From: Ficedula albicollis
Lineage: Eukaryota; Chordata; Aves; Passeriformes; Muscicapidae
DNA: 64,000 nucleotides
NCBI RefSeq assembly: GCF_000247815.1
Contig: NC_021676.1
Coordinates: 8,183,092-8,247,091 of the forward strand
Direction: 5' to 3'
Shown: in pieces, positions 39,701 to 54,000 of the stretch
Numbering within the stretch: position 1 is the first letter of the stretch
How the letters are laid out: every line of letters starts with the position of its first letter
Position numbers and translations under genes: made by a program
Notes under the pieces: model-generated
Databases searched by the model: none
Told to the model about the DNA's origin: nothing
What the model saw: only the letters and a program-made list of their open reading frames with translations

Positions 39701-41890
39701 GAAGCCAGTCCCTCAGACAGGCTGGGCTCAGCAGTGCTGTCCCATCCCACACATGCCCCTCAGCAGCTCCAGGCTTCCCATCCAAGATTTATCACCATCT
39801 CTGCTGCTCAAAGGCACAGCAGCCCACCTTACCTCATTCCCTGAAATCCTGGAGGCAAAACAAGCCTGCACAGACCTAACATACCTTGGAATTGCTGCTG
39901 CTGCTGCTCTTTGATCCCACCAAGGTGCTCTGGAAATGCTGCACTGTGACAGTGCTGGGGGATGAGGAGCAGCCCCAGAGCACCAGGCTTCAACAGGACA
40001 GCTGGCTGCTCATTGTGCTGCACATCTCCATGATTCTGACAGCTCAAGAAGTTTGTGGCCCAGAGGGCCCAGCAAAAATCATTAAAAAATAGATACACAC
40101 TTTTAGTCCCCCTCAGTACATTTTTAGGCACCTACTTTCCAGCTGGGACAGACAGGATTTGAGTTGCAAGGAGCTGAGATCAAGCTTAGCAGGATGCCCA
40201 CACATTTCAGCATCCCACACACTTAATACCCATGATTGTTACAACACAGCAACTAGTCTGTAATTAGAACAGACACTGCCAGAGCTGCCTTTGTATTACT
40301 TATGAGTCATGCTGCTAAAATATTCTTTATTCATTATCCAAGACCTTTTCATTTCAGTGCCAGCCATTACCATGTTGCAGGCTACACAAGACTCTGCCAG
40401 ACTTGTCAAAGCCAAGTGCATTCTGATAGGGATCTTCATATTTAATCTGACGAAGAGATACTTTACAAAAGAGAGAGATCAAAAAAGTTCAAGTCTGCCC
40501 CCAAAAAAAACCCAAACAAAAAACCTCAAAATAAACAAACAAACAAACATAAACCCACCCAAAAAAACCCCATGTCTCAAAGTAGGGGATTTTCTCCTTG
40601 TTTCTTCTCCAGGCACACATCCCAGCTAGAAGAACCACTTTAAAACTTGTCTTAAATTGTTCTGTCAGTTGATTAAATATTTGTATTTTAACGTCTTTAT
40701 AGTCAACCAGAGAGGAAAAAGACTCATGAAGAACTCAAACTGAATAAAAACCTTTTTTTCTTATTTAACATGCTGCATGGAACAGAAAGGGAGAAATACA
40801 GCTGAAATGTATTTTGACAAGCTAATAAAAGTAATATCAGAAGATTCCTTTGGGCAGATTCTGTTCTAGGCCACTAGTACTTACCAAGATTCATTTTTTT
40901 ATTCACCGTGTTATTAAATCACTGGGTTGGAAAGTCCTTGGGTCATTTCAAACCACTGTCTCATTGATTTCTAATTCCTAAAGCATCCTTAATATAGGAG
41001 CATCATTAGAACTGATGAAAACCATCCCTCCATTTCCCTCAGCAGTGGGCTAATTGCCTAAATGTTCTTTTTGTTGAAGAGGAACAGTGACAGACCAATT
41101 CAGGCGCCAAGATCAGGTTTGTAAATAAATAAATTGTTAGGTTAAAAAAAATATTAATTTGACAACTGAAAAGTGTCTATAAAAACCACACAGCAGGAAA
41201 TGAGTGCCTCAGCTTGTTGCTTGCCAGCTTTCATGTAGCCAGAGATGCAGGTAGCAAGCAGGGATGCAGCAGGGCAGAACATCCTGCTGCATAGCTGGGG
41301 CCTCGGGTGCTCAACTGCTGCTGCTTTAAGGACTCTGGCTTTGGTCCTTTAGATTGTACCTGTTATTCTCACTGCTGGAACACAAGCTGCAGACTAAGGT
41401 GCCTCCCCTGAGTCTAATATTTTAAGGGAATGGTGTTTCTCTATTCAGTTATTTTCACAATGTCATGTTCTGCATTTCTAAAACCTTTTAAAGTTTTCTT
41501 GAATTCTCTTCAGATTTATCTTTGTAGTTTAAAGATTTAGTATTACCAAAAACTGGAATTCATTGCTTTATATTTTGGAAAGAACACTCTCAAATGTTCC
41601 TCCTTCTTAAGCTGAAAGAGGTCCTTCAATTTATTTCCAAAGTTCCTTGAATTGTGTTTCAATGAGCATTCAACCTTTGCCCTGCACACAGAAATCTCTG
41701 CACTTCCCTCCTTGGTATTTCTTGGTCAATGCATTTTAACTTTTTCTTCTGCTCCTGTTTTCTACTCCTAATTTACTTAGTATTTCTCTTTAGCCTTTGG
41801 AAAACTGCTGTATCTGTGTTTCAAAGAGCAACTGCTCTCCTCCCAGATCTGCACCTGAGCTGGAGCATTTTGCCTGAGCTATGCAAGCAT
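36764..41890. other. Non-coding DNA, no recognised gene
   Basis: No gene, RNA gene or intact transposon is recognised. Contains a partial repeat of TTTTTAAAACATCATC-type sequence at 39134-39205, a 13-bp repeat near 37785, and an A/C-rich low-complexity tract at about 40500-40570. A segment near 40920 faintly resembles a CR1 3' end but is too diverged to call. Confidence 0.5.
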
Positions 41891-42063
41891 GAGGGAAAGG
41901 GGAAAGGGGAAAGAGAAAGGGGAAAGAGAAAGGGAAAAGGGGAAAGGGGAAAGGGGAAAGGGGAAAGGGAAGAGGAAAGAGGAAAGGGGAAGGGAAAAGG
42001 GGAAAGGGAAAGGGGAAAGGGGAAAGAGGAAAGGGGAAAAGGAAGGGGAAAGGGGAAAGGGGA
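41891..42063. repeat. (GGGGAAA)n purine tract, left part
   Basis: About 170 bases of imperfect GGGGAAA, GGGAAA and GAGAAA units, pure G/A on this strand. The same unit resumes at 42600 after the adapter and G run, showing one natural array that has been interrupted. Such tracts can form triplex or G-quadruplex structures and are hard to sequence. Confidence 0.92.
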
Positions 42064-42079
42064 AGATCGGAAGAGCGGT
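42064..42079. other. Illumina adapter sequence in the assembly
   Basis: AGATCGGAAGAGCGGT matches the first 16 bases of an Illumina paired-end adapter. It follows the GGGGAAA repeat and is followed at once by G520, the pattern of a short insert read through into adapter and then dark cycles called as G. Confidence 0.93.
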
Positions 42080-42622
<543 letters not shown>

Positions 42623-42915
42623 GTCCAGCCCTGGTGCCTGGTGGTGCAATGCTGAACTGGTGTAAGAGATGACTGATGCTGGTGGTGCCTGAGACAGACC
42701 TGAGTCAAGTGTTTTGTGTCAGAGGAAATCAAACTGGAGTCAAGCATTATTATTGAACTGTTCAGTTTAGCCATCTAATTATATACCAATTAGGAAGGAC
42801 ATGACAGAAGTACATAATGTTATCAAGAAGCTACTAAGAAAGAAGACTTCCAAAGCATTAAAGCAGAAATAAAATGAAATTTATATTTTTAGGTTTAAAC
42901 AATTTTCCCCCCTGA

Positions 42916-42969
42916 CATCCATATCATCCATATCATCCATATCATCCATATCATCCATATCATCCATAT
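42916..42969. repeat. (CATCCATAT)6 minisatellite
   Basis: Six perfect copies of a 9-bp unit. A perfect short array is likely to vary in copy number. Confidence 0.95.
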
Positions 42970-45900
42970 TCTTCCTTTCAATAATATCCCTGAGTGCATC
43001 CATTTCTGAATGTATTTGCTGTATTTACTGCACAAAGAATGTATTTACTGCCTTTCAGGAGAAACCATGCTCTGTGGCATCATTTCCTGCAAGAATTACA
43101 GACCTGGAAAAACACATCCACATCTGTGTGGGGAACGGCACCAGCTGCTTCTCCCAGACAAAACCCAGCAGCATTTCTCACCTTGTGCCCTGCTGGGAGC
43201 AGCCTGCACACAGGAGGGATTCCTCACCTCTGGGAACGTTCTGTATTGGCACAGCAGGGAGGGACAGGACCAAAACCACTGGGATGAAGCACCAGAGAGG
43301 CAAACAAAGAAATGCTGGCTTTACTCAGCTTTTTCCTTCTCCCTTTTCCAGTACTTTTGACTAGCACTAAAAGCACATGGTTAAAGACCCGGTGGTCAGT
43401 TTAGGGCTTGAGAAAATAAAGGTAGATAACTAAAAAGTAAATCTATAGGAATGACCACAGCTGCTGTTTCCAAATTGTGGCTGAAAGAGTTTAAAATAAT
43501 AGAAACTACTGCAAAAATGGTTCTGACAGCCAGAATAAGCACTAACAGGCACTAAATTGTAAATTTCTTCATTAACTCATCTTTCTACAGAAGAAAGGGA
43601 GTTTCAGAGGGAATTCAGAAATCATTTCTTCCACATGAAAAATTTGTGCACTTAATTTGTTGCAGTAAACTGCTGCTCTGAATGCTGAGGAGGTCTGTGT
43701 TAGGCAGATGATGAAACAGCATCTGCCCTAACTGCTTTTCCCCACCTATTTAACTAGTAAAATATTTCCATTTCAGTGATGAGATGAAAAGCACAGTGGA
43801 GAAAATCATAGGAGAAAAGAAATCCCCAGTTTTCTAAGCAGGGCTTTAGAGGGAAATAGATGATATCACCAGATTCAGAATAAAAGAAAATAATGGAGAA
43901 TTCTTTTACAAAAGGTTTACAATGAACAAAGAGAGTAGAAGCATTTTGGAGGAGCATGCAGCACACAAGTGGGATTTCAAAACAACACAAGGGACTTGTA
44001 GATAGAGAGATACATCTCTTTCATTATTAAAACTCTTGGACTTGCTTTGATCTAAAAACAAACAATGACAATGGAAGGATTTACAGACATAGGAGTCTGA
44101 AATCTGAGTCTGGTTTCCATAGATTTCCAGTTATTCAGAAGAAGGTAATTGGAAACTACAGCCTCAGAGCTGTGCCTGACATTGGCTCTGTGTCATCTGT
44201 AGAAGATCTGTGTATCTGCATCATCTGTAGATGATAAATCTACCCCGTTGAAGCTCCCTCCAAGGACACACATGGAGGAAGCAGCACAGATGTGGCAGTG
44301 TCACTGCAGGACAGTGGGAGCTCACTCATTTCACTCTGGCTCAGCACTACAAGTGTTAAAGACCCTTACCTTTTCTTCTTTAAACAGTGTCCTGGATGCT
44401 GGGTTTTAACACAGCTTACTTCATCTAAAATATGCCTTTTTTAACAAATTCTGACTAAAATAATATTAAACACTTTCTCCAAATGCTTGTTCTTTTTCAC
44501 TCTCTTCAAGTATGCAGTTCCCATATATTACAGCCAACACCTTACTGCATAGAAAAATCCATCATTGAATTTGAAGTGAAATCAGAAGAGCTTAAATTGC
44601 TCAGAGTCTTGGGAGGCCCCAGCCCCATCTACAGCAGGAATGCAGTCAAGGGTTCAGCCTCTGGATTAATCCCACAGCTCAGCAGATGGATCCAAGCTTC
44701 AAATTGAAGAGGTTTGGAATACCCAGGTCACTGAGCCCAGAAATCCTTATGGTCAGCAGTGGGATTTCCTCACAGAATTTTTCTGCAGGGTTTTTGCTGT
44801 AGTCCCCTTCCCTGCAGTAGGTGGAGTGTCCTGTGTGTAGTTGCCCCACTGCAGACCAAAATTACAGGAATAAGGGAATTACCGTGCCAGCACTTCTGGA
44901 GCTGAGAAAATGGGTGACTGCAAACCATATTTCTTTTTCTTGCAACATTTTGGCAGAGTTCTTAGCACAGAAAAGGAATCGTTCCCAAAAGTGATCAGAA
45001 GGGGCAACTGCTATCCATCATTTGTCCTTCATGGGCAGCACAATATTTTGGGCTTTGTCACAGAGTGGCAACCTCTCTTGGCACTGCAGATGTTTTTAGA
45101 CCTTCTCCCTAGTGCATGTAACACATGGGACCAGAGAGCCAGCACTTCCAAATGTTCACATATTAGAGGTGCAATAGAGAGGAACAGCAAATATTAATAC
45201 ACTGAGGGAGCTCTGACTGGATCCTGTTCCTTTGGGGGAGTTTCCAAAGCCTTTCTCTACCCTTCGGTGTTTTATCCTGCTGGGTGATGTGTCTCAGTGA
45301 GGTGCTTTGCTCTCTGGAGGAAGGAGTTTCTCCCCAGAAGGAAGCAGCCATGGATATCAGACAAAGTAGGGACAGATTTGTAGCTTCATCTGCTTTAGCA
45401 GCTACAAATATCAAGGAGAAAACATGGAGGGGGATGCATTCATTCCTATAAATGGTCAAACGAAGCAGGAAGCTGCATTTGTAAGAATTTTTTTGCTGGA
45501 AGCAGAAAAAATGTTGTTAATAACTGAACATACCCATCTGATCACTATTTGTAATTTCAAAACACCATCTTGGTTAGACTCTGCACAATCTGCTCAGCAG
45601 CCATCTCAAAGCAGCCAGGATTTTCTCAGTCAGGAGAAATTGGAACATTCCAATTCATTTACCAGTGTGCTGCAACCTTTGCTGCATCCAAATTGCATCT
45701 AGCCAGCAGAGTTGCTGGAGTTACAGGAAACACAAGATAGTGTCAGGGAAGAAATTATGTCCCTAGGAAAAAGTTACAGAAGAGATCTTGCTGGAAATAG
45801 CTGAGAAGTGTGGATAATAAGAGTTCTAGCCCCTGAAATGCCAGCAGGTTGAGCAGGGACTCTTGGACCAATGCTGGGACAGTTCAGCCCCCTCTTGCCA

Positions 45901-46211
45901 TTTAAATGTCATCACAACAATTCCTGTAAGTTTCTAAATTGAAAAAAAATAATTAGCAGTGCATAGAAATTAATCATAGGCTTGTACTGGGAAAGCAGCG
46001 AGCCAAAATAAAAAGGACCTTTAAGGTGTCACACTTTTGAGATAACACTGCCTGGTAGGAAGTATTTATGTTTGTCTGCTCTGCCCCCAGCCTAATCAGA
46101 CTAGCACCATTATAAAGCATATTTACCCTAGCTGGCTTCAAGCTGGCAAAGTGTGTGCAGTTCAACTCAGAGCAAAAAGAAGAAAACAATTGCCCTCACT
46201 GTTCTTCACAG

Positions 46212-46285
46212 CTTTCAGAAGAGGGATGGGGCCAACTTTCAGGAGATCTCAGATCCAATCCTGACCAAGATCCACAGAGCCCTGG
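46212..46285 (+). other. Possible 74-bp exon
   Basis: Acceptor CACTGTTCTTCACAG| ends at 46211 (a second AG ends at 46218) and a donor CTGG|GTGAGTGG starts at 46286. One frame is open and gives a mixed-composition, protein-like peptide of about 24 residues, not recognised. The frame also continues open past the donor, which weakens the case. Confidence 0.2.
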
Positions 46286-47492
46286 GTGAGTGGGGTGAGT
46301 GCATGCTGAGCCCTGTTTCCCCCACCTTTGCTAAGCTGTGCCTGTGCAGAGAGCAGCTGCTGGGCCCTGCCCAGCTGTGCTTGTGCAGAACAACTCTAAC
46401 CTTGGCGTGGGCGTGGAGGAGTGGGGTGTGTCTGTGACCTACCTCACCTTCCTTGCCTGTGCATAGAATTCCTAGCAGAGCTGAAGTTTATATTTTATTA
46501 TTTTATTTTTATTTTCTTTTTTTTTTAAATTTTAGATTCTATTTTATTTTATTTTAATTTTTTACTTATTTTAATCTTTATTTCATTTTCCATAACTATT
46601 GCTAAGGCTGGTTTTATCAAGCACCTTCTACTCTAATACAAAATGCTGTTGCCACTCATGAAGGAAAGGCAGATGTGCAGCAGACGAAGCTGTCCAGGAG
46701 AGCTCTGGTGACAGCCCTGCAGATGCACTTAGATGCCATCAATTCATGATAACAGTGCTGAGCAATGCAGCAGATGTGCCAACGCCCCAGCTGAGGTTTG
46801 GACACTGTGTCTCCTGAGACATTTAATCCTCATTTCCTCTGCCACTTTTAGCTCTGGGTTTAGCCTCACCAGGCTGAGGGTTATCCAGAACAGACGCAGC
46901 CTCAGCTTCCCCACCAAGGACCGAGGGTGAAGAGCAGACAAGCTCCTGCCGTGCTCTGACACTGAAAATATTCCTGTTTTCCTGTTGGCAATCCTGAGAC
47001 AGTTTACTTTTGCCTCTGTGTTGGGCTGGAATTCAGTTTGTATGACTACAAGGACCAGCTTACTGCCGAAAAACAGGTATTGTGATGATTTTATTTAAGA
47101 GCTCCTAAGTGGCATTTCATACAAAATATAAATTACCTTGCCCACTGCTTCCCTGACAAATACCTTTTCTAGCTCTTTTATTGAACAGAATAAATACATC
47201 ACTTGGTATTGCATGTGCTAAGTGCCTGGAGATTTTTCTTCCAGCAGTATTTTATCTTGCAAAAAGCAGAATATTGACAAAATATGTAGCCTTTGAGGTA
47301 AAATGTGATGGCCAGCTGTGTTGAACACATCAGTTACAGGAGCAACAGTCCCATAGAAATGTAGGTGTTTTCAGAATGATCATGCCTTGGCTCAGTTTTC
47401 AACAATCCATGACTGCCCAAGGTTTTTATTGTGCCTGAAGTTTGTAGTGTGATGGACATCAAAGTTATTTGATATATTGTTTTATGGCAGTG

Positions 47493-48093
47493 TGTCCTGG
47501 TGCAACTCCACCTGGCCTCTTGGTCACTCCCTCTGGTGGAATGGGGGAGAGAATGGGAAGGGTGAAACTCAGAAAACTTGTGGGTCAAGACAAAGACAAT
47601 TTGACAGGTAAAGCAAAAGTTGCACATGCAGCAAAAGCAGAGCAAGGAATTCATCTTTCCCCAGGGCAGGCAGGTGCTCAGCCATCCCCAGGACAGCAGG
47701 GCTCCATCACAGGTAGCAGTGACTTGGGCAAACACCGTCACTCTGAACATCCCCACTTCCTTTTCTTCCGACAAACACCATCACTCTGAACATCCCCACT
47801 TCCTTTTCTTCCCCAGATTTATGCCAGGAGCAGGAGGCCACATGGTCTGGGAATCCCTCGGGTCAGTTGGGGTCAGCTGTCCTGGCTCTGTCCCCTCCCA
47901 GCTCCTTGTGCACCCCCAGCCTCTCCCTGCTGGGGAGGGGTGAGGAGCAGAGAACACCTTGACTCCACCCAGCAATAACAAAACATCCCTGAATTATAAA
48001 CACACAAGCACTGCTTCCAGCATAAATCCAAACCATGGCCCCATACCAGCTACTGTGGAGAAAATGAACTCTACAACAGCCAAAACCAGCACA
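47493..48093 (-). mobile_element. Solo ERVL-type LTR, about 600 bp, minus strand
   Basis: On the minus strand it starts TGTGCTGGTTTTGGCTG and ends CCAGGACA. This matches the LTR start I know from avian ERVL-type elements, and the interior follows the same LTR (a CAGTAGCTGGTATGGGGC block, a GGGGTGCACAAGGAGCTGGG block, an ACAGCTGACCCCAACTGACC block). A TATA-like CATAAAT lies at about 47817-47823 in minus orientation. Just downstream, near the likely transcription start, is a 43-bp duplication (47729-47814). No internal genes flank it, so it is a solo LTR. The flanking 5-mers (CAGTG and CATGG) are not a clear target duplication. Confidence 0.85.
47729..47814. repeat. 43-bp duplication inside an LTR
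   Basis: Copies 47729-47771 and 47772-47814, differing by one C/T transition near the start and at the last base. It lies immediately downstream of the LTR's TATA-like box in element orientation. Confidence 0.92.
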
Positions 48094-51000
48094 CATGGTA
48101 AAATTTTAACATAATAAATACTGTGCTGGTGAGTTATGGCACGTAGACTCATTAGAGTAAATTTGAAAAAGGAACTCAGCAGGTCACATCACACCCCTGG
48201 AGTCTGGCCTAGGGAGGATTTCTAGCCCCAGGAGTTGCCCCATGCCCCTGACAGGGCCACATTCACTCAGCACTCAAATAAAGGAGTGTGCTGTGTATTT
48301 CCTTTCCCTAAACACCTGGAGAAGGATTTTCTCACAGAGAAACTTAAACACAGAACCTCCAATTTAAGCTGTGCTCAGAGGAGTCCCAGGATGCAGGACA
48401 CTTGCTGGGAGCAAAGAACTTGCAGGATACAGACTCCATCTCCCTCCAGATTTGGGTGCTCTCTGTCACTTGGGATTTCCCAAACACTGCACTGTGGTCT
48501 GGTTCCTTTGCATGCTCCACCTCTTTATGCACTTGCTGGCCTGGAAATCTTTAGTACAGATTCATTGAACTAAACCACCAGACACCAACTTCAGCAGACT
48601 CCTGAACACAGGGAGTCACAACTGCCATGAGAGCGTTTCATGCTCTTCATCACCACTTCTGAGAATGAAGGAGAGTTGCCTGTTTAGATGGATAACACTA
48701 TGGGGTGGCACAGTGTATAACCCCATGGCAGCCACCCCCTGACAATGTCACATTCATGAAGTCAAAGATTATTTTGCATTTTGTGTTACCTTACACTAGT
48801 CCTAAGCATAGGAGGAAGAAGAATGCCTGTTTTGCACATCACTGGCTATTGGCCTATGTCTGGTTACGTAACATCAGCTGACATAACGTTAACCAATGTA
48901 AGCAGATAAAATGTGACACAAATGTCACATTGAATCAGATTCTAACGGAGTTGGCAGCTTTTACACCACAGATGAAAAATACCAAGTTCAACCATCATAC
49001 CTGTAGGTGATCAGGAAAAAGCAATGCTAGTCACTAACTGCAAGCCACATTTTTGTATTCTAACTTATAAAATAGCCATTTTTACTCTCTGTTATGTTCT
49101 CATTCCTTCCCAAAAGTCATAAAAAACCATGATGAGGACTAACCAGGACAAAACATGCATCAGCAGGGAAATCATCTGCTGAAAAATGGATAAAACTTAC
49201 AGCCTGTCTCAAAAAAAACACCAAAATCGATAACAACCTTTCTATTGATTCAAACAGGAAATGGATCAAGGTATCTATGCCTCAATAAATATTTTTATTG
49301 TACAGCTTATTTTCCATTAGGAAACCCCCATTACGGGCTTTTTGTAGGCTGAGGAGGGGAAAGCAGAGCAAATTTTATAAAACAGAGCAGAAGGATTACA
49401 AAGGGGAGGCAGCACTTGGGTGATACATCAAGTGGTAATACCATGTTGGGTTTTTCAACGTTTTCTTCATTTTCCTCTCACACAGAAATTTTACACTGAT
49501 GAAAGAGCAAGGCTGATGTTAGCACCATGACTCACGTCCATGCCCCTCCAAGCTACAGCTGGCAGAGAAAACAAGGCATTGGGGCATCAGAGAGCCCACT
49601 GGGCTCTTCCCCCCTCCTTACCCAGCTTCTGGAGCAGAGAACAACCCCAGGACCTCTGGAACTCCTGTAGCTGTGCTTCTAAACCAGTCTCTCCAGAACC
49701 ATGTTGTGCAGGAGATACCTGAGAAGAGAATCCTGACAGTCCTCTGCAGGGATGCTCCTTAGCCACAGCTGCAGCTCATATCAGTTTCTTTCAGCATCCT
49801 GGGGCTGTTTATCATGCAGTGCCTCGGTGGGATTCTGCCTTTACAGCAGATTATTGTCAGGAGACTGGAAACTCCTGTGCCACACTAATAAGGTAATGCT
49901 CTGATAACACAGCTGGTTAATAACTTTTATTGCAAACAGAAGACAAGTCAAAACTACTGAATTGCAGGGAGAAGATGGCCAGCACTGTCACAGCCTACAG
50001 TCCTCACACATCACCTGCTCACCAGCACACTGCCTGCACACTGCAGCAATGATCTGCAGCAGCGTGGGGAGGGCATGAGCTGGCAGAAGGATTCTGCTCC
50101 CCAAAATACATCACCTAGATAGTTTTCTCACATGCTGATTTTCCTTCTCTCACCGTATCATTTATACATCAGAAAAATTTCCCTTCCCCAGCCTGCATGT
50201 CTTATGGTGGAAGGAAAAGGACAGATATCCCTGCAGGGACTGGGATGCTGAGCAGTGAGCTGAAAGTATCTGTCAGGGGTAGTAGGAATTAAAAGGACAC
50301 TGTCCAGATCATGTGGTATAAACTTTCATAACCTCCTCCTTGGTTTTGTACTCATAACAATGCATCAGGAGTTGTGTATAGCACCCTTTGTGTACCAGAT
50401 CTTGCTGTGCTCTGCTGCTTCTTTTGCTATGAATCTTCCCTTTCTACTTGGCAAGAGCAGAGGCTCATCTCTTGCTCCTTTTTTTTTTCTGAAAGCTCTA
50501 ATTTCTCCACTCCTCAGCCCAGTTCTGGGGGAAGAGAGCACATGTAGGGACATGCTGGGGATGGATGTGCCAGTTGATAATTGTTACAGTCATGCTCCAC
50601 TAAGGTTTCCAGTATTTTAGACAAGGTATTTGTGCTCTTCTCCAGGCTCCCCACAGTAGCTGCCATCAAGACCAGGTGGCACTGAACAGAGACCCCATTG
50701 TATAGGATAGAACTGTCCACTGAGGGTTTGCCTTTCTTATGGAAACTCTGATAAAGAGCACTTGAACAAATCAGACATTTTCTCTGAAGTAAAAACATTT
50801 CCAGCTTGCCCTCTTGTTCCTTCAGATTGTTATTCATCGTGAGCACTAGAGGAGTATCTGCAGATGGACCCAAGCAAAGTATGAATTCAGTAATGAATTC
50901 TGCATTTTACCAGTAGACTTACACTCAAATTGCAAAACAATTCATCTTCAACCTCGTTCATAAGTGAGAAACAGGTATCTTGAGGCTGGTAACCTTTTAG

Positions 51001-54000
51001 AAACACCACAGTGACAGATTCTGCCTGACAGGTTTGACATGAATTTTGCCTGCTGCATAAATATTGATGGGCTTAATGCTCAGCATTGCAGACTTAATCT
51101 TCTTAGCAGGTACATTTTCAGATTTGGAGCTGTGCTGGCTGCAGGGTCCCCCCTCCTTCCCCAGCATCCAGCAATGAGCTCAAGGTGCAATTTAGAGTCA
51201 TTAGCCCTTGAATGGAAAAAGTTAATTGACAAGTGTTCACGAATGAATGTTGTGTACTTGGCTGTCTCAGAGGAATGGCTCTCAGCCAGGTGGATCTGAG
51301 ATGCTTCAGAGCCTCTGACACGTTGAGGAAGGGGTGGGGAAGGCACACAAGGGAACAAGGACCCTGTGACAGAACTGCTCTGGTGGTGGTGGGGCAAATG
51401 GGCCAGCCTGGAACTGCCCCTGCACTTCCACATTTCCTGCAGGAAAATTTCCCCCAGGAAATCTCTGTGATTGAGATGAGAAGGAGGCAAAGACAAACAG
51501 GATTTCAATGTGAGTGTTTGTTTTCAGACCTTGATCTTCCAACCAGCTCTCTGAGAAGGTCTGTGTCCATGGGGACTCTGAACGCATCTCCACCAGCCAG
51601 ATATGTCATTTATAACTCCCTTTCTTCAATGTCAAAGCCAACAACATAAAGGACATACAATATTGAGAATGACCTAACTTTACTGTCACTATGAAATATT
51701 AAGGAAGCAAGATAGGAAAAGAATATTTAAAAAAAAAAAAGGGCATCAGTTTGCTGGTTTTTGTCTTCTGCACACCTCCCATTTGTTTATTCCACCTGTA
51801 CATCTCAGTTCAACTTCAGGTAACTTGGCTGCTGAAAGTTTATTCTCACTTTTAAAATAAGGGAAGTTTTAACCTAATTGCTTAAATTAATGAGCTGCTC
51901 TGCAAATTTTCTATTTTGAACTGGAGCCACTCTCTGTCTGCCCTGCCAAACCAAATTCTTTGACCCAATTTCTAAGAATAAATTTCCTCCTGAAAGCTGA
52001 AAACAGCCACACCAATCTCTATTGTCCAGCCTGCTGAAACTGGGACTTGTTAATGGAAATATGCAGAGCCCTCAGCAACAGTGATGCAAATACTGTATTT
52101 TTTTTTTTTTGCCAAGGCTATTCTGAGATTCTGAGGTCAGTACTTACATGGCTTGATGACAAGGGAATTAACTGCACAAAGATCAGGTGATATTAGAATT
52201 TTAAAAAGCCTCACTGGGAAAAAATAGAAACATTCAATATTGTATGAAGCATAGATGTGCCATTGGTTAAAGAGCTGGATTTTTTTTTACTTTTAAACTG
52301 ACAAATGGATATAAGGGGAAGGGAAGCATTTTGTGCTGTCTATTAACTAATATTCTTTTTAAAAATTATAATCAAATCTTTATGATCAAACCTTTAAATG
52401 TATATTCTGTGTATTCTGTAGACTGAAATATCTGGGTATCATAAATTAACTTGTTACCTGCAACCATGCAGATCATTTCCCCTTGCCTCTCCTCTCTTTT
52501 TAGGCTGCACACCCACGTCAGGGTGTGTATCTCACTGCCACCTCTTGCCTGCACCATAAATCAGAGGCAGTTTTGCTTCTGAGCTGCTGTGCTTAAATCA
52601 AGCCCTGTGTGTATTAATAAATATAAACTGCATAGCAGCTGAGTGCTGTAATCCTGATAGGGCTCTGAGGAGCTGCCATCAGTAACCTGGCAGCAATTGC
52701 ACCCTGGCACCCAGGATTTGTATTTCTGCTCTTGCACTGGATAGAGCAAGACTTCTGCTTGCTACAGCTAATGTAGATTATGCTCCTTTGGTTTCTCCTG
52801 GTGATATTATCACACACTGTTTTCCAGAGGAGGTCATGATACAGGGAGAATACATGTCAGGAGTTCTGCAGGGGCTTAATCTTGCAAACTCCTCCCTCAG
52901 TGAGACCCTGGGGCACCAGTGCATGGCAAGCCCTGGCTGCACTAAGCCAGCAATAACAGGAGCATCTCTGGGAAGAGCTGTTTGGTGCCCTGTCCCCAAA
53001 TCTCCCTGAGCAGCATGGCAGGCAGAAGCAGCACCAGCCCAGGCTGTCAAAGAGCAGCAATCTCTGCTCTCCCAGCACAGCACTTGCTTTAGACACTAAA
53101 TAGACACTTTAGCAATAAATACAGTGCCCAAGTCTGGAAGGATGCTGGAGTAATGAGGAGTTTAACACCAGGGAATTTGACCCACTGAGAGAAGAATGGC
53201 AGCGGCACCTCAGATACTTGTTGTAGACACAGGTTTTCCTGAGAGCCATTTGTCTCTTTCTGAAGCTGTAAACACACGAAGCAGATTTTGTTAATGTGAA
53301 CATCTCATGAACACAGACAAAGCACTCTCTGCAGCACATCTTCTCACCCACACATGCTGGAATGTGGCAGGATGAGGTGCAGGCAGTGCTCCAGCTACCC
53401 TGAGAGCTGCCAAGGAGCCCAGCAGTCACCCAAAAATACAACCCAGAATAATTGATGACATACTTGTGTTCTTGTTTCTTAGAGGTATTTTTTTTCTGCT
53501 GGAAGCAACCAAATGTATTTCATAAAACTGATGTATCTTGAGACTAAAAATTTTTCCACTCCATCATTTTTCTTTGTTTCAGAGAGAAGACCTATATCTG
53601 AATCATTTAAGGGATTTATTTCCTTTGAGTCGGAAATCAAGATCTGTACACTTCAAAGAGAAATATTTAACCATAGTCAGATGGGCAAAAATGGTGCTAG
53701 AAGGTCTTGTCTAGATTTAGCATTATTAACAAAAACAATAAAAATCTCTTCCTTAATAAAGCCAACAAAGTAAGAAAAAATTGAAGGAAAAATAGAACTA
53801 TGATTCTGTACAGACAGCATCAAGGATATACCCATAATTAGAAAGAAATAAAACACCCAATTCATTTGCAGTCTATCTTTTAAGGGAGAAAAACATTTTT
53901 GCCTCCAGCTGTAGAGAACAGAACTGTTTCCAGTCCATCAAAGAGAGAAACATAGTACATAGTACAGACCTCACCAACCATGCCATCAATAGCAGCATCA

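Larger units (their letters stand above)
42623..47492. other. Non-coding DNA with minor repeats
   Basis: No gene is recognised. Contains the 9-bp array at 42916, a T/A-rich low-complexity stretch at about 46486-46580 and one exon-like segment at 46212-46285. Overlapping ORFs at 42994-43364 in three plus frames show no family motif. Confidence 0.5.

Noticed and set aside
40915..40990. Faint CR1 LINE 3'-end similarity (GGGTTGGAAAGTCC)
   Set aside because: Only a short match to the remembered consensus, with no terminal octamer repeats.
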